DNA from: Limnomonas spitsbergensis
Taxonomy: Eukaryota; Chlorophyta; Chlorophyceae; Chlamydomonadales
Length of the DNA: 64,000 bases
Direction of reading: 5' to 3'
NCBI GenBank assembly: GCA_037349105.1
Contig: JAYJMM010000083.1
Location: 434,001-498,000 of the forward strand
Below the pieces are notes generated by a model, which ran no database searches, was not told the DNA's origin, and saw only the letters and a program-made list of their open reading frames with translations. Below are positions 11,662 through 21,605 of this stretch, piece after piece. How positions within the stretch are numbered: position 1 is the stretch's first letter; every line of letters begins with the position of its first letter. The translations under genes were made by a program, and so were the position numbers.

Positions 11662-13583
11662 CGGCCAAGCAAGTGGATAGGTAGGGGGTAGAGAGATCGG
11701 AGTTCATCGAAAAGGATAAGGGGGAAAGTGAGTGAGGCAAGTGGGAGAGGGGTAGGCGGGGTAGTTTGTGTGTGTAATTGGGAGGCTACAGAGAATCCAG
11801 CGGGGTGTTGCCATTTGGCATGCGAACCGGGAAGTTGGGATTGGCGCCGGGTGGGTGGATGTGGACGGTGGGCAGGTGTGGTGCCAGGTGGGTGTCCATG
11901 TCCAGATAGTGTGTGCACAGTTGAATGCTTGGGGACAATATTGCGGTTGGATGCTTGGGCATCTTCTAGAAGATGTACTAGACGTTGCAGATGGCGAGAG
12001 GTGTTATGTTTAGCTCGGAACCCTTCTTGGGAGGGACTGAGTATGCAGTGGTCCTCAGAAAATTCAGATATGACAGTACTGACAAAACGAGTCCAAAGTT
12101 TGTAGATAGTGTTGTGCATGCAAATGGGTTGTTTATTTGTCAGGATAGAGGGGTCGTCCTTTTTATGGAGAAGAGTGGTATGTGAGACTTTCCATGTGTC
12201 TGGGGTAGAGCCAGTGACCCACATAAAGATAAGGAGGTTACGTATGGAGGACTTGAATGAAGATGGCATGATGCGAAGGAGTTCATTGGGGACACCGTCT
12301 GGGCCTGGCTTTTTATTGTTGGATAATTTGTGGAGGACACGATGAAAGAGGTGTGTTCGGGTGACATATGGAAGCAGGGTAGAAGTTGGTGTGGAGTGGG
12401 ATTTGGCAGGCGTGTCAAGAGTGAATGCATCAATTGCGTATGTGGCCTCCCAAGGAAAGGGATCATGGGTAGGGAGGGAGGGGTCATGCGCCCATTCTCT
12501 GCCGAAGTGGGATTCCGTGTATTGAACCATGTCCGTTGGGTCAGTAAGAAGATGTTGGGTGGTTGTATTACGGACTGAGGTGATTTCGGAAGATACTGTG
12601 TCTGTGGAATCCTGGAAGATGATGTTGTGGGCCTTACGGGGGGAAGTGAAGAGAAGGCGTGTCAGACGTCGTCGGTGGGTATTGCGTTCACTATGTGGCT
12701 TAGTGGTGTTTCGGATGCGCCTTCGGGTGGAGCGTATGTGCGTGTCGCATGTGTGGATCCAGTTGGACCAGGTAGCATGGGGGTCAGGGCCATCTGAAGC
12801 AGGGAGAGAAGGGAGCAGGTCGACCAAGTTACCACGGTGAGGGGTGTTGTGGCAATGTGGATGACGGGCATTTATTTGACCAAGGCAAGTTTCAGACTCT
12901 AGTGCAAGGAGGAGCCGGGCACGTGTGTCAAAGAGGGGGTCGGTATTAGGATGGACGGAGGTGTAGAACTCTGGAGAATTTAGCAGGCGCATGAGGAAAC
13001 GTCGTGCAAAGAAGAGGACAGTGATGGTATTTAAACGGGCGGATATTTTCTTCTGGACAGTTCTTGGGAGGTAGCATTGTCGGGGGCGGGCTTGGCCACA
13101 AGGGTTTGGAGGGGCAACAGTTCTGGTTGGGCAACACTGTTTCATGATCAACAAGGCCGCATCGAGGAGATCTGTGTGGGAGGAGGCGAGCGATGGGATG
13201 TCAAGCTGAAGGTCTTTGATTATCTGTTTACATGCTGTCCAAGGGATGGAGGGGCGGGTGCCACAAGAGGTCCGAGGTACAGCTTGGTATATGCGGTCTA
13301 AGAGGTGGGTACTGTGTGCCAATAGGAAGTCACACGCTGTGGATAGATTGGTGTTCAGTTTTTGGCGAGTAATATCTAGGTTGGGTTTGGGTATGGGCTG
13401 TTTAATTTCAGTGGGACGAGCAATGGGGGCAGGTGGACAGGGGTGGGGTTTAGTGGTCTGATGAAGGAGAGTTTGGGACGGGGAAGATGGCACTGGAGAC
13501 CTGAGGATCGCAAGCATAGCCTTTGGGCAGGTAATACTGGCAGGTGATCCGAGAAATATTGGCAAAAGGTAGGGACATGGCAT
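11601..13583 (-). pseudogene. LINE reverse transcriptase domain, core deleted
   Basis: A 660-codon frame. Its middle carries RT blocks 0-2a of non-LTR elements: NNKKPGPDGVPNELLRIMP, WKVSHTTLLHKKDDPS, QPICMHNTIYKLWTRFV and SPSQEGFRAKHNTSRH. After HLLEDAQASNRNI (about 11,935) the sequence should enter the palm motifs with the first catalytic Asp and the (F/Y)xDD box. Instead it reads His/Pro-rich material, and an alternative frame gives thumb-like sequence. I therefore infer an internal deletion of the catalytic core plus a frameshift; the RT cannot be active. The last part runs into the start of the RNase H region in another frame. Confidence 0.85.
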
Positions 13584-13930
13584 GTCACGTCTGTCATACT
13601 TGTGTAAGTAGAGCGGGGGAGGTTGGTAGAGAGGAGGATATCATCGATCATAGATGGCCTGCACTGTGAGTTGTGGGGGTAATGGGTAGTGTGCTGAGTA
13701 GAGGAAGCATTGATGGGGGTGAGGTTGCTGGCATGGAGGAAAGAGCTGAAGCCAGGGTGCATGACAGGGCCTAGATGACGATTAAAGTCTCCGCCGATGA
13801 TAAAGAAGTGTGAGACTGGGTCATGGGTAGAGATTTGGGATGCAATGTAGTCCATGCATGCAAATTTGAGGATGGCGTGGCCGGGGGGCATGTAGACACT
13901 TAGAACATGGAGGACCATATTATTGGCCAT
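13376..13930 (-). pseudogene. LINE APE-type endonuclease domain (fragment)
   Basis: A 184-codon frame with the hallmarks of the apurinic/apyrimidinic endonuclease that nicks target DNA in non-LTR retrotransposons: a strand with VLSVYMPPG, then IIGGDFNRHLG (catalytic D and N of the GDFN motif), a later MIDDILLS segment, and the C-terminal SDHLPV motif with catalytic D and H. The N-terminal part of the domain (first catalytic N and the E of the QE motif) is not in this frame, so either a frameshift or decay lies upstream of 13,930. It overlaps the RT frame in a different reading frame, another sign of decay. Confidence 0.8.
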
Positions 13931-14245
13931 GGGCAGGGAAACATGTATGCAGTAGCCTGTGAGGCTGGTAGGGATCGTTTGGCGTTTAAATAGAGGGTGC
14001 TGGGTGTATATTTTGTGTATGGCTAGGAGAACTCCACCTGGTGCAGCAGCTCCTGGCCGGCATCGAGAGAGGTCCGTGGGGTTGGGTAAGCTGCTGAAGA
14101 AAAGAGCGTAGGACGCGAAAATCGAGCAAGTTTTACGAAGCTGAGTATGCTGGGATGAAAAGATATGTGTTTCCTGTCCAAAGAGAAAGTGTGGGCATTC
14201 GGAATTGACGAGGTCGGACAGGTCTCGTAAGTTATAACGTAGTCC

Positions 14246-15157
14246 TTAGTGATTAAAAGTAGTGAAAGAAATGGATTTGCAATTTTGGAATGTGGAACCT
14301 GATTGAAGCGGGGGGGTCTTGGCCGAGGAAAAGGAGTGCGATGTACATGATCGCGATGTCGGAGGGGCAATGCGAAGCGCTGTGCTGTTTGGAGCGGCGA
14401 TGGTGCGGATCGGAGAAGGAGCAATACAAGGTGATTTTGGTGATGGGTGGGGGATTGGAGCTTGGGGGACTGGTGTCACTGCTGGGAGGTGCAGGGGTGG
14501 TGCACCCTCCACGTCAATGTCAATGATGGTGGCATATTCGGGTGGGGTAGGAGTGGCGTGCGAGGGACGAAAGTGCGAGGCCTCAAGGCAGGCTTCTAAC
14601 GTGGTACTTGGGACCAGGGCAAAAACACTGCATGCTAGAGTGCGAAGGAGGGTAAGGTTATAGTGACCGTCAGGCCCGACAATGGTGGAGCGTGTGGGGT
14701 CATCAGGGTCAAGCCAAATCCAGGCTCCGTTGTACTTAAGGAGGGTACTGTAGATGCTTGCCCATACATATCCAGCCGGCTCTGTGGTGTGAACCACAAA
14801 GCCAGGGTAGGCCAATCCGTGGGACTGTTGCATGGAAATGAGAGCCATGTCTAGATCATGTATGGTGAGCTGGGAGAGGTGGGCAAGGTTAGTGGGGGTT
14901 ACTATGGGAATAGATCTGTCCATGATGCGCGTCTTATTGAGATGTTGGGTTTCATGTAGCCAGAAGGAGAAGAGAGCGTCAGAAAAATTTCCTCGGGACG
15001 GGTCGTAGTAGTTTTCAGGATGGAGCCAGAGGCGCTTGTGGTGTGGATATTTAGGTAGGCGGCTTTGTTGAGTGCACCACGCAGAGATTTGAGTGCATGT
15101 AGTGGAGGCGTCTTGTACAAGGTTGTTGTATGCATGAAGTTGGCAGTATTGGGCCAC
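14246..15157 (-). pseudogene. LINE N-terminal domain, cysteine-protease-like
   Basis: A 303-codon open frame. Its middle contains TIHDLDMALISMQQSHGLAY, then YNGAWIWLDPDDP and a Leu-rich end (LLRTLACSVFALVPS). The NG-x-W-x-x-LDP pattern followed by a VF-x-L strand resembles the C-terminal half of papain-fold proteases (Josephin/OTU/Ulp type), where a substrate-facing strand precedes the last catalytic residue. Dualen elements are reported to encode a cysteine protease at this position, which supports the reading. I could not identify the catalytic Cys and His with confidence. The tail is Pro/Ser-rich and probably runs out of frame. Confidence 0.5.
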
Positions 15158-15859
15158 TTGACGCTGGAAGTAAAGACCAATAGGCAGGATGTGAGGGGTG
15201 GTAGGTGGGCGCTGTAAGGCATGGGTTTCAGAGATGCCTCCGATCGGGGGGCAACGTAAAGGAGAAATACTTGGAGGTCTAGGAGATAGAGGAGGGTGTT
15301 GGAGCTAGGAGATGTGGTGGGAAAGGAGACGGAGTACGGAAGGCTCTGTTTTTTTTCTATGTGTTAGACGTGCTAAAAGACGCTTAGCCTTACTCAGTAG
15401 GAACCGCTGATAATGACGGGGGGGGGGTAGCATTTTGTTATCTTTATGATCCAGAGAGATTGCAACCATTGTTTTTTTGTGGAGCGAGTGGTAGGTTTGG
15501 GGGATATGTGGGCTGGAGGTAGAGGGAGATGAGCTGAGGGCGGAAGTGTATGCCTGGCCTGAAGGACAGCGGGGATCGGGATAGCGGGTGTAGGTTGTGA
15601 GGCATGGGGTGAGGTTAATGGAGACGGTGGTGAGTTCCCGAGCGATGGATTACAAGGGTGGGGGAGGCATAAAATATGATGTATAATCAGTGTACTGCAT
15701 AGGAAAATGAGGGTGCTAGCAAATAAAATAATGTTTCCAAAGTGAACCAGGCTGTTTAATAGATGTATTCGAATATTGGTCAGGGTAACGGCATAATTAT
15801 GGCTGTGGAGGCGAGGAATCTGATAACGCAGAATTGTAGTTTGCACGTGGCGTAGCCAA

Positions 15860-16600
15860 CTTAATATCTCTGGCTGAGCGCTTGAAGACTTGGCGTTGGT
15901 GGACTTGCTAGTCCTAAAGGGCGGAATAAGGGGTGGGCAAGGGGAACGAGGGGTGAAAGGGAGTGAGAAGGGAAGATATGTGGAGGGGGGCGTGGGTGGA
16001 TCCCCACGAATGTTCTCTCTGCGACCTCAGGGATTGGGCACAACAAGAGTACAATGGGCGCGATGTGGTTCCTCTTCCTGTAAGGGATGACACATATACT
16101 CTTCTTCCAAAGGATTATTTGAATTGTTCCGACAGAACACTTCCCCGCGAGGGCACGACGATTTTTTTTATTGCACCTCATTCCATCGACTTCAACAACT
16201 ACGCCTAAGCGTATAATCGGTACCTACATTGCTGATGTGGCTGGGTCGTCATTAGGCGAGGCGAGCGAGAGTGTTTCCCCGGATCTGCCCGGGTTCTGAT
16301 GGCAGATGGGACGACAAAAGCCATCTCGTCCGTAAACATTTGTGAGTCTTGAGTACGCAAAGTGGGGTTTGTTGTGCTTAGGGATAAGCCATTTGCATAC
16401 ATTGCATGTCACACATGCCCCTATCCTAATTGGGAGGACCAATCGCCATGGATCTACTGAGTCAGCAATGGTATATGATGTGTCATCTACACTCCACATA
16501 CATGTGTTGACTGATCAGTTTAGGTTCATTGCCAGTATCACTTTATCTTGTGTTGATGATGAAATTTAGTTGAGTGCTTGAGGGCTTTTAAATTTGTGAA
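15860..16600. other. Unannotated spacer
   Basis: I see no convincing gene, RNA or element between the LINE 5' side and the next candidate exon. Short frames on both strands lack recognisable domains. Confidence 0.5.
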
Positions 16601-16607
16601 CTTGCAG

Positions 16608-16753
16608 TGGATGAGGTGGCTACAGCCAGGAGGGGCGGTGGTGGCTTGGGCAGCTCCACCATCATGGGCTTTTCTCACATGGACCCACATACCGTTGGTT
16701 CATACCTCAGCCTTGTGACCGAGGAAAGGCCGCCATGGAGGATTGCAGTTTAG
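16608..16753 (+). other. Candidate exon after an AACTTGCAG acceptor
   Basis: Starting after CTTGCAG, a phase-1 frame gives DEVATARRGGGGLGSS, then IMGFSHMDPHTVGSYLSLVT, and stops at 16,753. It has protein-like composition but no known domain. It could belong with the exon-like sequence at 17.4-17.9 kb. Confidence 0.3.
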
Positions 16754-16799
16754 ACAGTGGCCACATGCTTCTGATGCCCTCCCCCCCACTGATAATTTT

Positions 16800-16960
16800 A
16801 GCGTGCTTCAGCTGCAATTCAGCTACATTACGGCCCATGGCCGTGGGTACCTGGTGCAGCAGGCCCTACTGCTAGGGCCACCGGCCGTAGGTCGGTGAAG
16901 GTTTGGTCCCAATCGGCCTAGTAATGGCCGCCCAAAGGGGCTTCGGCACGCACTAAAACA
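16800..16960 (+). repeat. Dispersed repeat family A, copy
   Basis: It begins AGCGTGCTTCAGCTGCAATTC, continues with AGCTACATTACGGCC and CTGGTGCAGCAGGCCCTACTGC, and ends in GGCCGTAGGTCGGTGAAGGT, TTGGTCCCAATCGGCC and GTAATGGCCGCC. The same consensus is found at 24,200-24,320, 24,455-24,610 (reverse), 29,325-29,465, 35,250-35,365 (reverse), 38,385-38,525, 59,265-59,430 (reverse) and 61,735-61,870. It is non-coding, 110-160 bp, and appears in both orientations and inside introns; probably a short non-autonomous element. Confidence 0.85.
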
Positions 16961-17412
16961 AACACTGCTCCCCCCCCCCCCTGTCATGCTTATCATTGAA
17001 AGACTATCATTGGAATTACTCATTGCCCAGCCTCGAGTAGTGTTGCTAAATGATATTTTATCACGCAAGGCAGGGAGGCCTCGTCAAAGTTACGTATAAA
17101 TATCTCGGATTGACGTCGGCTGGTATATATTGCCGATGAGTTGGAACTTGCCAATGTCTTTGCTGGGTCGAATAGAAAAATCCATGCACACACCTCCATT
17201 TCTTTGCCTTGTGGTAGCGCACTCAGCCTTAACATGTGCCTTATCATGCAAGCAACCCTGGTTGGCAACCATGTGGCTAAACCCATGACGTGTTGGTATC
17301 GTACTACCATCAATGCTTTGCCTCCGGACAGCCGACCTGCATGACGAGGTTTCCCATCATCTTATAATAAATAATGAGGCACGACTTGAACTAAATCCAT
17401 TATACCCTTTGT

Positions 17413-17916
17413 ATGCTACACGCAGTCCAACAAGACCCTTGTACTCACCCACAAGTTCATCACTTACTTTTGCTGGCCTCTGTCCCCGAATGGCAGTTTG
17501 CACGTCCCCAGCCCGCACATACCGCAAAGAAGGGCATGTTTGTATTCTCCATCGACGCTGCAACCCTCGGTGGACCGCTTCTGCCAGAGGCGATCACGGA
17601 CGTGCGTATCACCCCCGCCCTTGGGCTCTATGCCCCTCACACACTGGCTGGGGAGGGCGACACCCTTATCATCGACGGGATTGTGGCTCACGAGATAGCG
17701 GAGGTCACTTTTACTGATGCTTTTAGATTTCGATTACTCAAAGTGATAGGCAAGGTCAATTTCGCAGTGCGCTCGCACGTACCGGGAATGATGGACCTCT
17801 ACGTCAGCCTGCACAGTAGCTTCCACGCCAGCCACCTTCTGGAGCGCTTGATGCACTCCATGGTACGATTCTTCAGGCTGAGCGCTCGTAGCATCTGCTC
17901 CCTAGGAGCCGTCTGA
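17413..17916 (+). CDS. Candidate exon(s) of unidentified gene
   Basis: A 167-codon frame, the most protein-like in this stretch. After a variable start, likely intron-derived, it reads AKKGMFVFSIDAATLGGPLL, then EAITDVRITPALGLYAPHTL and GDTLIIDGIVAHEIAEVTFT, giving alternating hydrophobic beta-strand-like segments. The real exon may begin after the CCCCAG at about 17,512. No family recognised. It may continue the gene represented by candidate exons at 7.6-8.7 and 16.6 kb, in which case the LINE sits in its intron. The frame stays open past plausible exon ends, so the 3' border is uncertain. Confidence 0.35.
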   Translation: MLHAVQQDPCTHPQVHHLLLLASVPEWQFARPQPAHTAKKGMFVFSIDAATLGGPLLPEAITDVRITPALGLYAPHTLAGEGDTLIIDGIVAHEIAEVTFTDAFRFRLLKVIGKVNFAVRSHVPGMMDLYVSLHSSFHASHLLERLMHSMVRFFRLSARSICSLGAV

Positions 17917-20900
17917 AAACCTGTTAGGTGTCTTGCGTTGCAAAGCAATGCCACCCCTTGCAATATGATCGATGGTGTTGGCGGCCGTACATGGCAGGCA
18001 GAACATTGCCCTAGTTGGGGAAAGGGGCTCTGAATGAGTGGCATCATGTCATCTTTGTTGGCATGTCATCTTTGCATGTAAATCCGTTTTTGGCTAATGA
18101 AAACCACTATTGTGGGGCAAGTGAATGGGTGTTTGTTTATAATTGCTTCGGCACCGATGAGCTGCGGTGCTCTCTTAATTCACTCGCACACGCCCTTAGG
18201 GAGTGTAGCTTTCTATCACTCTAGAAATTGATTTCGAAATTAAGGGAATAAATCGTTGTTTTACAGGGGAATGACGCGCTGTTGACGTGCAACAGGTTAT
18301 GTGTTCTACAATCAACCAACTCCAATTGCCCAGAGTGCAACCGACTGCAGTTTTCATGAGTATTGTGATTACGTATATTACGTAGAATAAATTACTTTCA
18401 ATAGTTGCATCGTTCCAGTGGAGCCGCGGAGGGAATGAAGGCAGAGAATAAATTACATGCGGGACATTTAGTTGTGTAAATAAATTGTGCCGAATGCAAG
18501 GCAAGCCCATGTACATAATTAGCTCCCAGAGTCGTAATTATTAGGGAAATGACGAAATGTATGAAATCCTGTGGTATGAATGAAATTGAGTCCGCAATTT
18601 CGAATTCCTGAACCCTGCTCATTTAGTTTCCAGGTTTGATGACCGATTGAAATTAATGAACCTGAATTCAAACCACTGGAATGGAAGGCTACAAAACAAA
18701 TGAGCTCTGGTGACACCAAGTCTGGTAGTCGCCCAATCAAAGAACCTGCCCATGGGCCCCATCTAGGCCAAGGTAGGCGCTTCTGCCAGAATTGTTAGTG
18801 TTTAACTCAGGTGGGCAGTGGCAGTGGCAACCGCTTCTGTCAGACGGAAATTGTGTGGTTAAGTTGGTTGCACACTATCCACACAAAGAAAACATCAGTA
18901 TTTGTTTTAAAGTAGTGGTTTAGAAGCCTTGCGGGGTGGGATCCTGGCAAAGGTGAATTTGTAAGAAAGAAAGACTCCTCCTGCCTCCGGCGATGCAGGA
19001 GGCGTGAGACCGCTGGACCCACCTCAGTTCTATCCTTAGTAGGACAGCCCGCTCACGACATTCTGCGGGGCACTGTCAACGAAGCGCCAGACGTTTTCCC
19101 CGCTTACACCTGGAACACAGTATGAAGGCTAGGGTCCACGAGGCACATTCGTAACATGTAATGCTTCTTAGGCATGCAAACGATTTGAATGTTATTTCAC
19201 AAATAGGCTCAACATATAGATCGGCAAGGTCGGCGACCTGGTACCTCGAAGAATTAAGGCATAATGTAGGTGTCACCCTTGGTATGCCTGGGTGTCTGGC
19301 GAACCGCCTGAGTGCTTATGCAAGCACTGTTTGGTCCACGAGGCAAAGTCGTAAAATGTAGTGCTTCATGGTTTGTCTCAGTAAAATTACAGTCAAATCA
19401 GGGGCATGAAACAGTAAGCTGTGTAAAACGTACATTTCCGTCACACAACCGTAAGACCTTCAATTATGAGCCCTGGTACCAGTGCTGTGCAATTGCGCCG
19501 TAAATCAGAAGACGTATTGGTAATGACGGTCCCCTACTGGTACCTAGAAATCGCTGTTCAATTAGGACTGGCACCTTTCACTCCATTATTGTCACCTGAA
19601 TAGCCATAGTGTGCGGCTTATGAGTCGATCGTGAGCTTTATGTTCACACAGGAGGGGCTCCACACCTTAACGGTGTGGCAAACCGCTTGAGTTGTATTTT
19701 TGCGTTATACCCGAGTCCCTCTTACGGCGTGATAGCCCACCGTACCGTGCAGCGAATTTAAGAAAGGAAGACTTGGAATGCTGCTGAGCAGGCTACCAAT
19801 AGCTCAGTCGGTCATGTGAAGGGTGAGGGAGTTCTGAGGCCTACAGGCCGCAGATTTTGACATCTACATACATGGGAGATCTAGGGATTGAGGGGACACG
19901 GCGGGATACCACTCACGACAGGGTACATCCATCGATATCATGCAATAATGGTAGATAGAGGTCTGCAGTTGCTGGCATGGCTAGGATCGGCCTTAGCCCT
20001 GAGCTGGGCAGCGACACCTTGCATGAGGCTAGACAAGGTAGACAAGGACGAAAGCCGAAGCGCAGACGAACCCGTGGCCCATCCACTTTTGCTCGGGTAG
20101 AGAACTTGCACAGTGGCAAACAAAACCTGGCAAATAAAAACAACCATGTAAAAAGCAAGCAAAAAGGGGCCAGGGGTCAGAATACCATCAGCCATACTTT
20201 CCTGCTTTTAGGGCAATTATACTTAATTACTTACGGTTATCTCCTATATGACCTTTAGATGTCAAACGTTGTCCTCTTACCCACTCACCTGTATTGACAA
20301 ATGTCTTGATTGTAGGTGCGGTTCTTTTCGAACATGAACATGCACTCTCATGCATTTCTGTATTCAGCCACTGCTCTTTCCCCAGAAGAGACGACAGGAG
20401 TTGCAGCCTGGCATCATCAGGTGACGCATATCACAACTTCAGCGCGACGGACCTAGGCGTCCAACCAACATATCTGTACAAAGGGCCAGGCCGCAGCCGT
20501 TGGTCCCCAGCAGCATGCGCAGTTGGCCTCGCTTCACTTTCATGTCTACCCCGCGCAGCACTTCCCCCCTTGCGGTCGGATCTGCTAGCCACTGCTGTTT
20601 CAGGTGTTTAGATGTGGCAGACATGGCGAGGGAAGGCTGGCCTGGCTGGTTGGGCTAGGCTGGTGGGTCTGCATGTGAAGGCTGGGCCATGGGGCAGGGG
20701 GGGGGTGAGTGCTACTGCTGCTCGCTACTCGATCAGCACGACGAGTTTTTTGCACCTAAGCATGAGCGGTTTGCTGTAATGCTGTGTGTCACAGGCCGGC
20801 GCACGTAGCGATCGAATTACACAGGAACACACAAGTGTGGATTTCCCTGTCACATAAATACATAATAGCCTGGGGAAGCCTGCTATCCCGACTCAAGAGC

Positions 20901-21005
20901 TGCAAACATGGTTCAGAACTTTGGATGTTCACAAATATGTTCAAGCCCGGACAGAGAGAGTATATACGGCAAGTCGAGACGATTTGCAGATCCCGTGCGT
21001 GAGAG
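17917..21005. other. Long AT-richer stretch without a supported gene
   Basis: No frame here has a recognisable domain. Two short related segments (about 19,130-19,180 and 19,330-19,370, sharing GGTCCACGAGGCA and GTAA(A/C)ATGTA(A/G)TGCTTC) suggest an old duplication. A stretch near 19,485-19,545 (GCAATTGCGCC.. GTATTGGTAAT) resembles one near 23,250-23,320. No tRNA, snRNA or rRNA signature was found. Confidence 0.5.
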
Positions 21006-21162
21006 ATGGCGACCAAGGAGGAGCGCGCGGTTGATCTTGCAAAGTTCATTGACAAGGACGTGCGTGTGAAGCTAGCAGGAGGCCGCGATGTGTCGGGAGT
21101 GCTCAGAGGATACGACCAGCTGCTGAACATAATGCTGGACGAAGGAAAAAAGTATTTGAGAG
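21006..21162 (+). CDS. LSM7: LSM7, first exon only (Sm-like protein)
   Basis: ATG in a good context (GAGAGATGGCG) opens 52 codons with the clear N-terminal half of LSM7: VDLAKFIDKDVRVKLAGGRD is the Sm1 motif start (helix then beta strands), followed by VSGVLRGYDQLLNIMLDE with the GYD-x-x-(L/M)N Sm1 signature. LSM7 is a subunit of the LSM1-7 (mRNA decapping) and LSM2-8 (U6 snRNA) rings. The exon ends at AGAG|GTGAGG, a strong phase-1 donor. I could not find the remaining part (Sm2, with the VCRG-type motif) in the next 8 kb, and another gene starts at 21,606 on the same strand. So this is either a truncated duplicate, an exon with very distant partners, or a site where part of the gene was lost. 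Confidence 0.8.
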
Positions 21163-21311
21163 GTGAGGTGCTTGGCAGGTGGCACGGATAAATTTAAGTT
21201 TCTTAGATGCATCATACGCCGTGGTGAGCCAGTGCATAGGCCTCGCCCCTGGCTGGGGAATACATTACCCCACTATTGAACATTCGTAAGCCCCACTCTT
21301 ATCAGGCACTC

Positions 21312-21370
21312 TTATCGCGGTTTTCAGGTTTTCGGACCCTACGTTCGATCGAAATTGAAAACCGCGATAA
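21312..21370. promoter_or_regulatory. Perfect 15-bp inverted repeat upstream of the TGD5-like ATG
   Basis: TTATCGCGGTTTTCA at 21,312-21,326 is matched by its exact reverse complement at 21,356-21,370, with a 29-nt spacer. It lies 236 bp upstream of the TGD5-like start codon, in the interval after the LSM7 exon. It could be a cruciform or hairpin, a pair of protein-binding sites, or the end of a small inverted-repeat element. Confidence 0.6.
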
Positions 21371-21605
21371 CGGAAGTCGGTATACCGGTATCAAATTACC
21401 AACGGCGTATCGGAAAAGCCCAGGTACGCGGGTAACTCGTGGCTATACACATCGCGCTCCATATTTTCCCTCTGAAGCCACACGCTCCTCATCTCTCCTC
21501 TTAGTGCCTTCAAGCAAACACCAAGCAGCCTCGACGCTAGTTGCGGTGTCCATACAGCAACGAGCTCGCGAATCTGATCACGTCTGCTTTCGTCTGGAAC
21601 GCGAC

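Larger units (their letters stand above)
9780..15850 (-). mobile_element. Decayed Dualen/RandI-like non-LTR retrotransposon
   Basis: Read on the minus strand the region gives, in order: a proline-rich N-terminal piece (15,846-15,394), a conserved domain resembling a cysteine protease (about 15,157-14,246), an APE-type endonuclease (13,930-13,376), reverse transcriptase (13,583-11,935), RNase H (11,661-11,200), a CCHC zinc finger (about 10,810-10,720) and a restriction-like endonuclease (RLE) remnant (10,520-10,330). Cysteine protease + APE + RT + RNase H + RLE is the arrangement published for Dualen (RandI) elements of Chlamydomonas. This copy is dead: domains lie in different frames, and the RT active-site region is missing. 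The ends are approximate; I could not define target-site duplications or a poly(A) tail. It sits antisense between candidate exons of an unidentified plus-strand gene. Confidence 0.85.
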
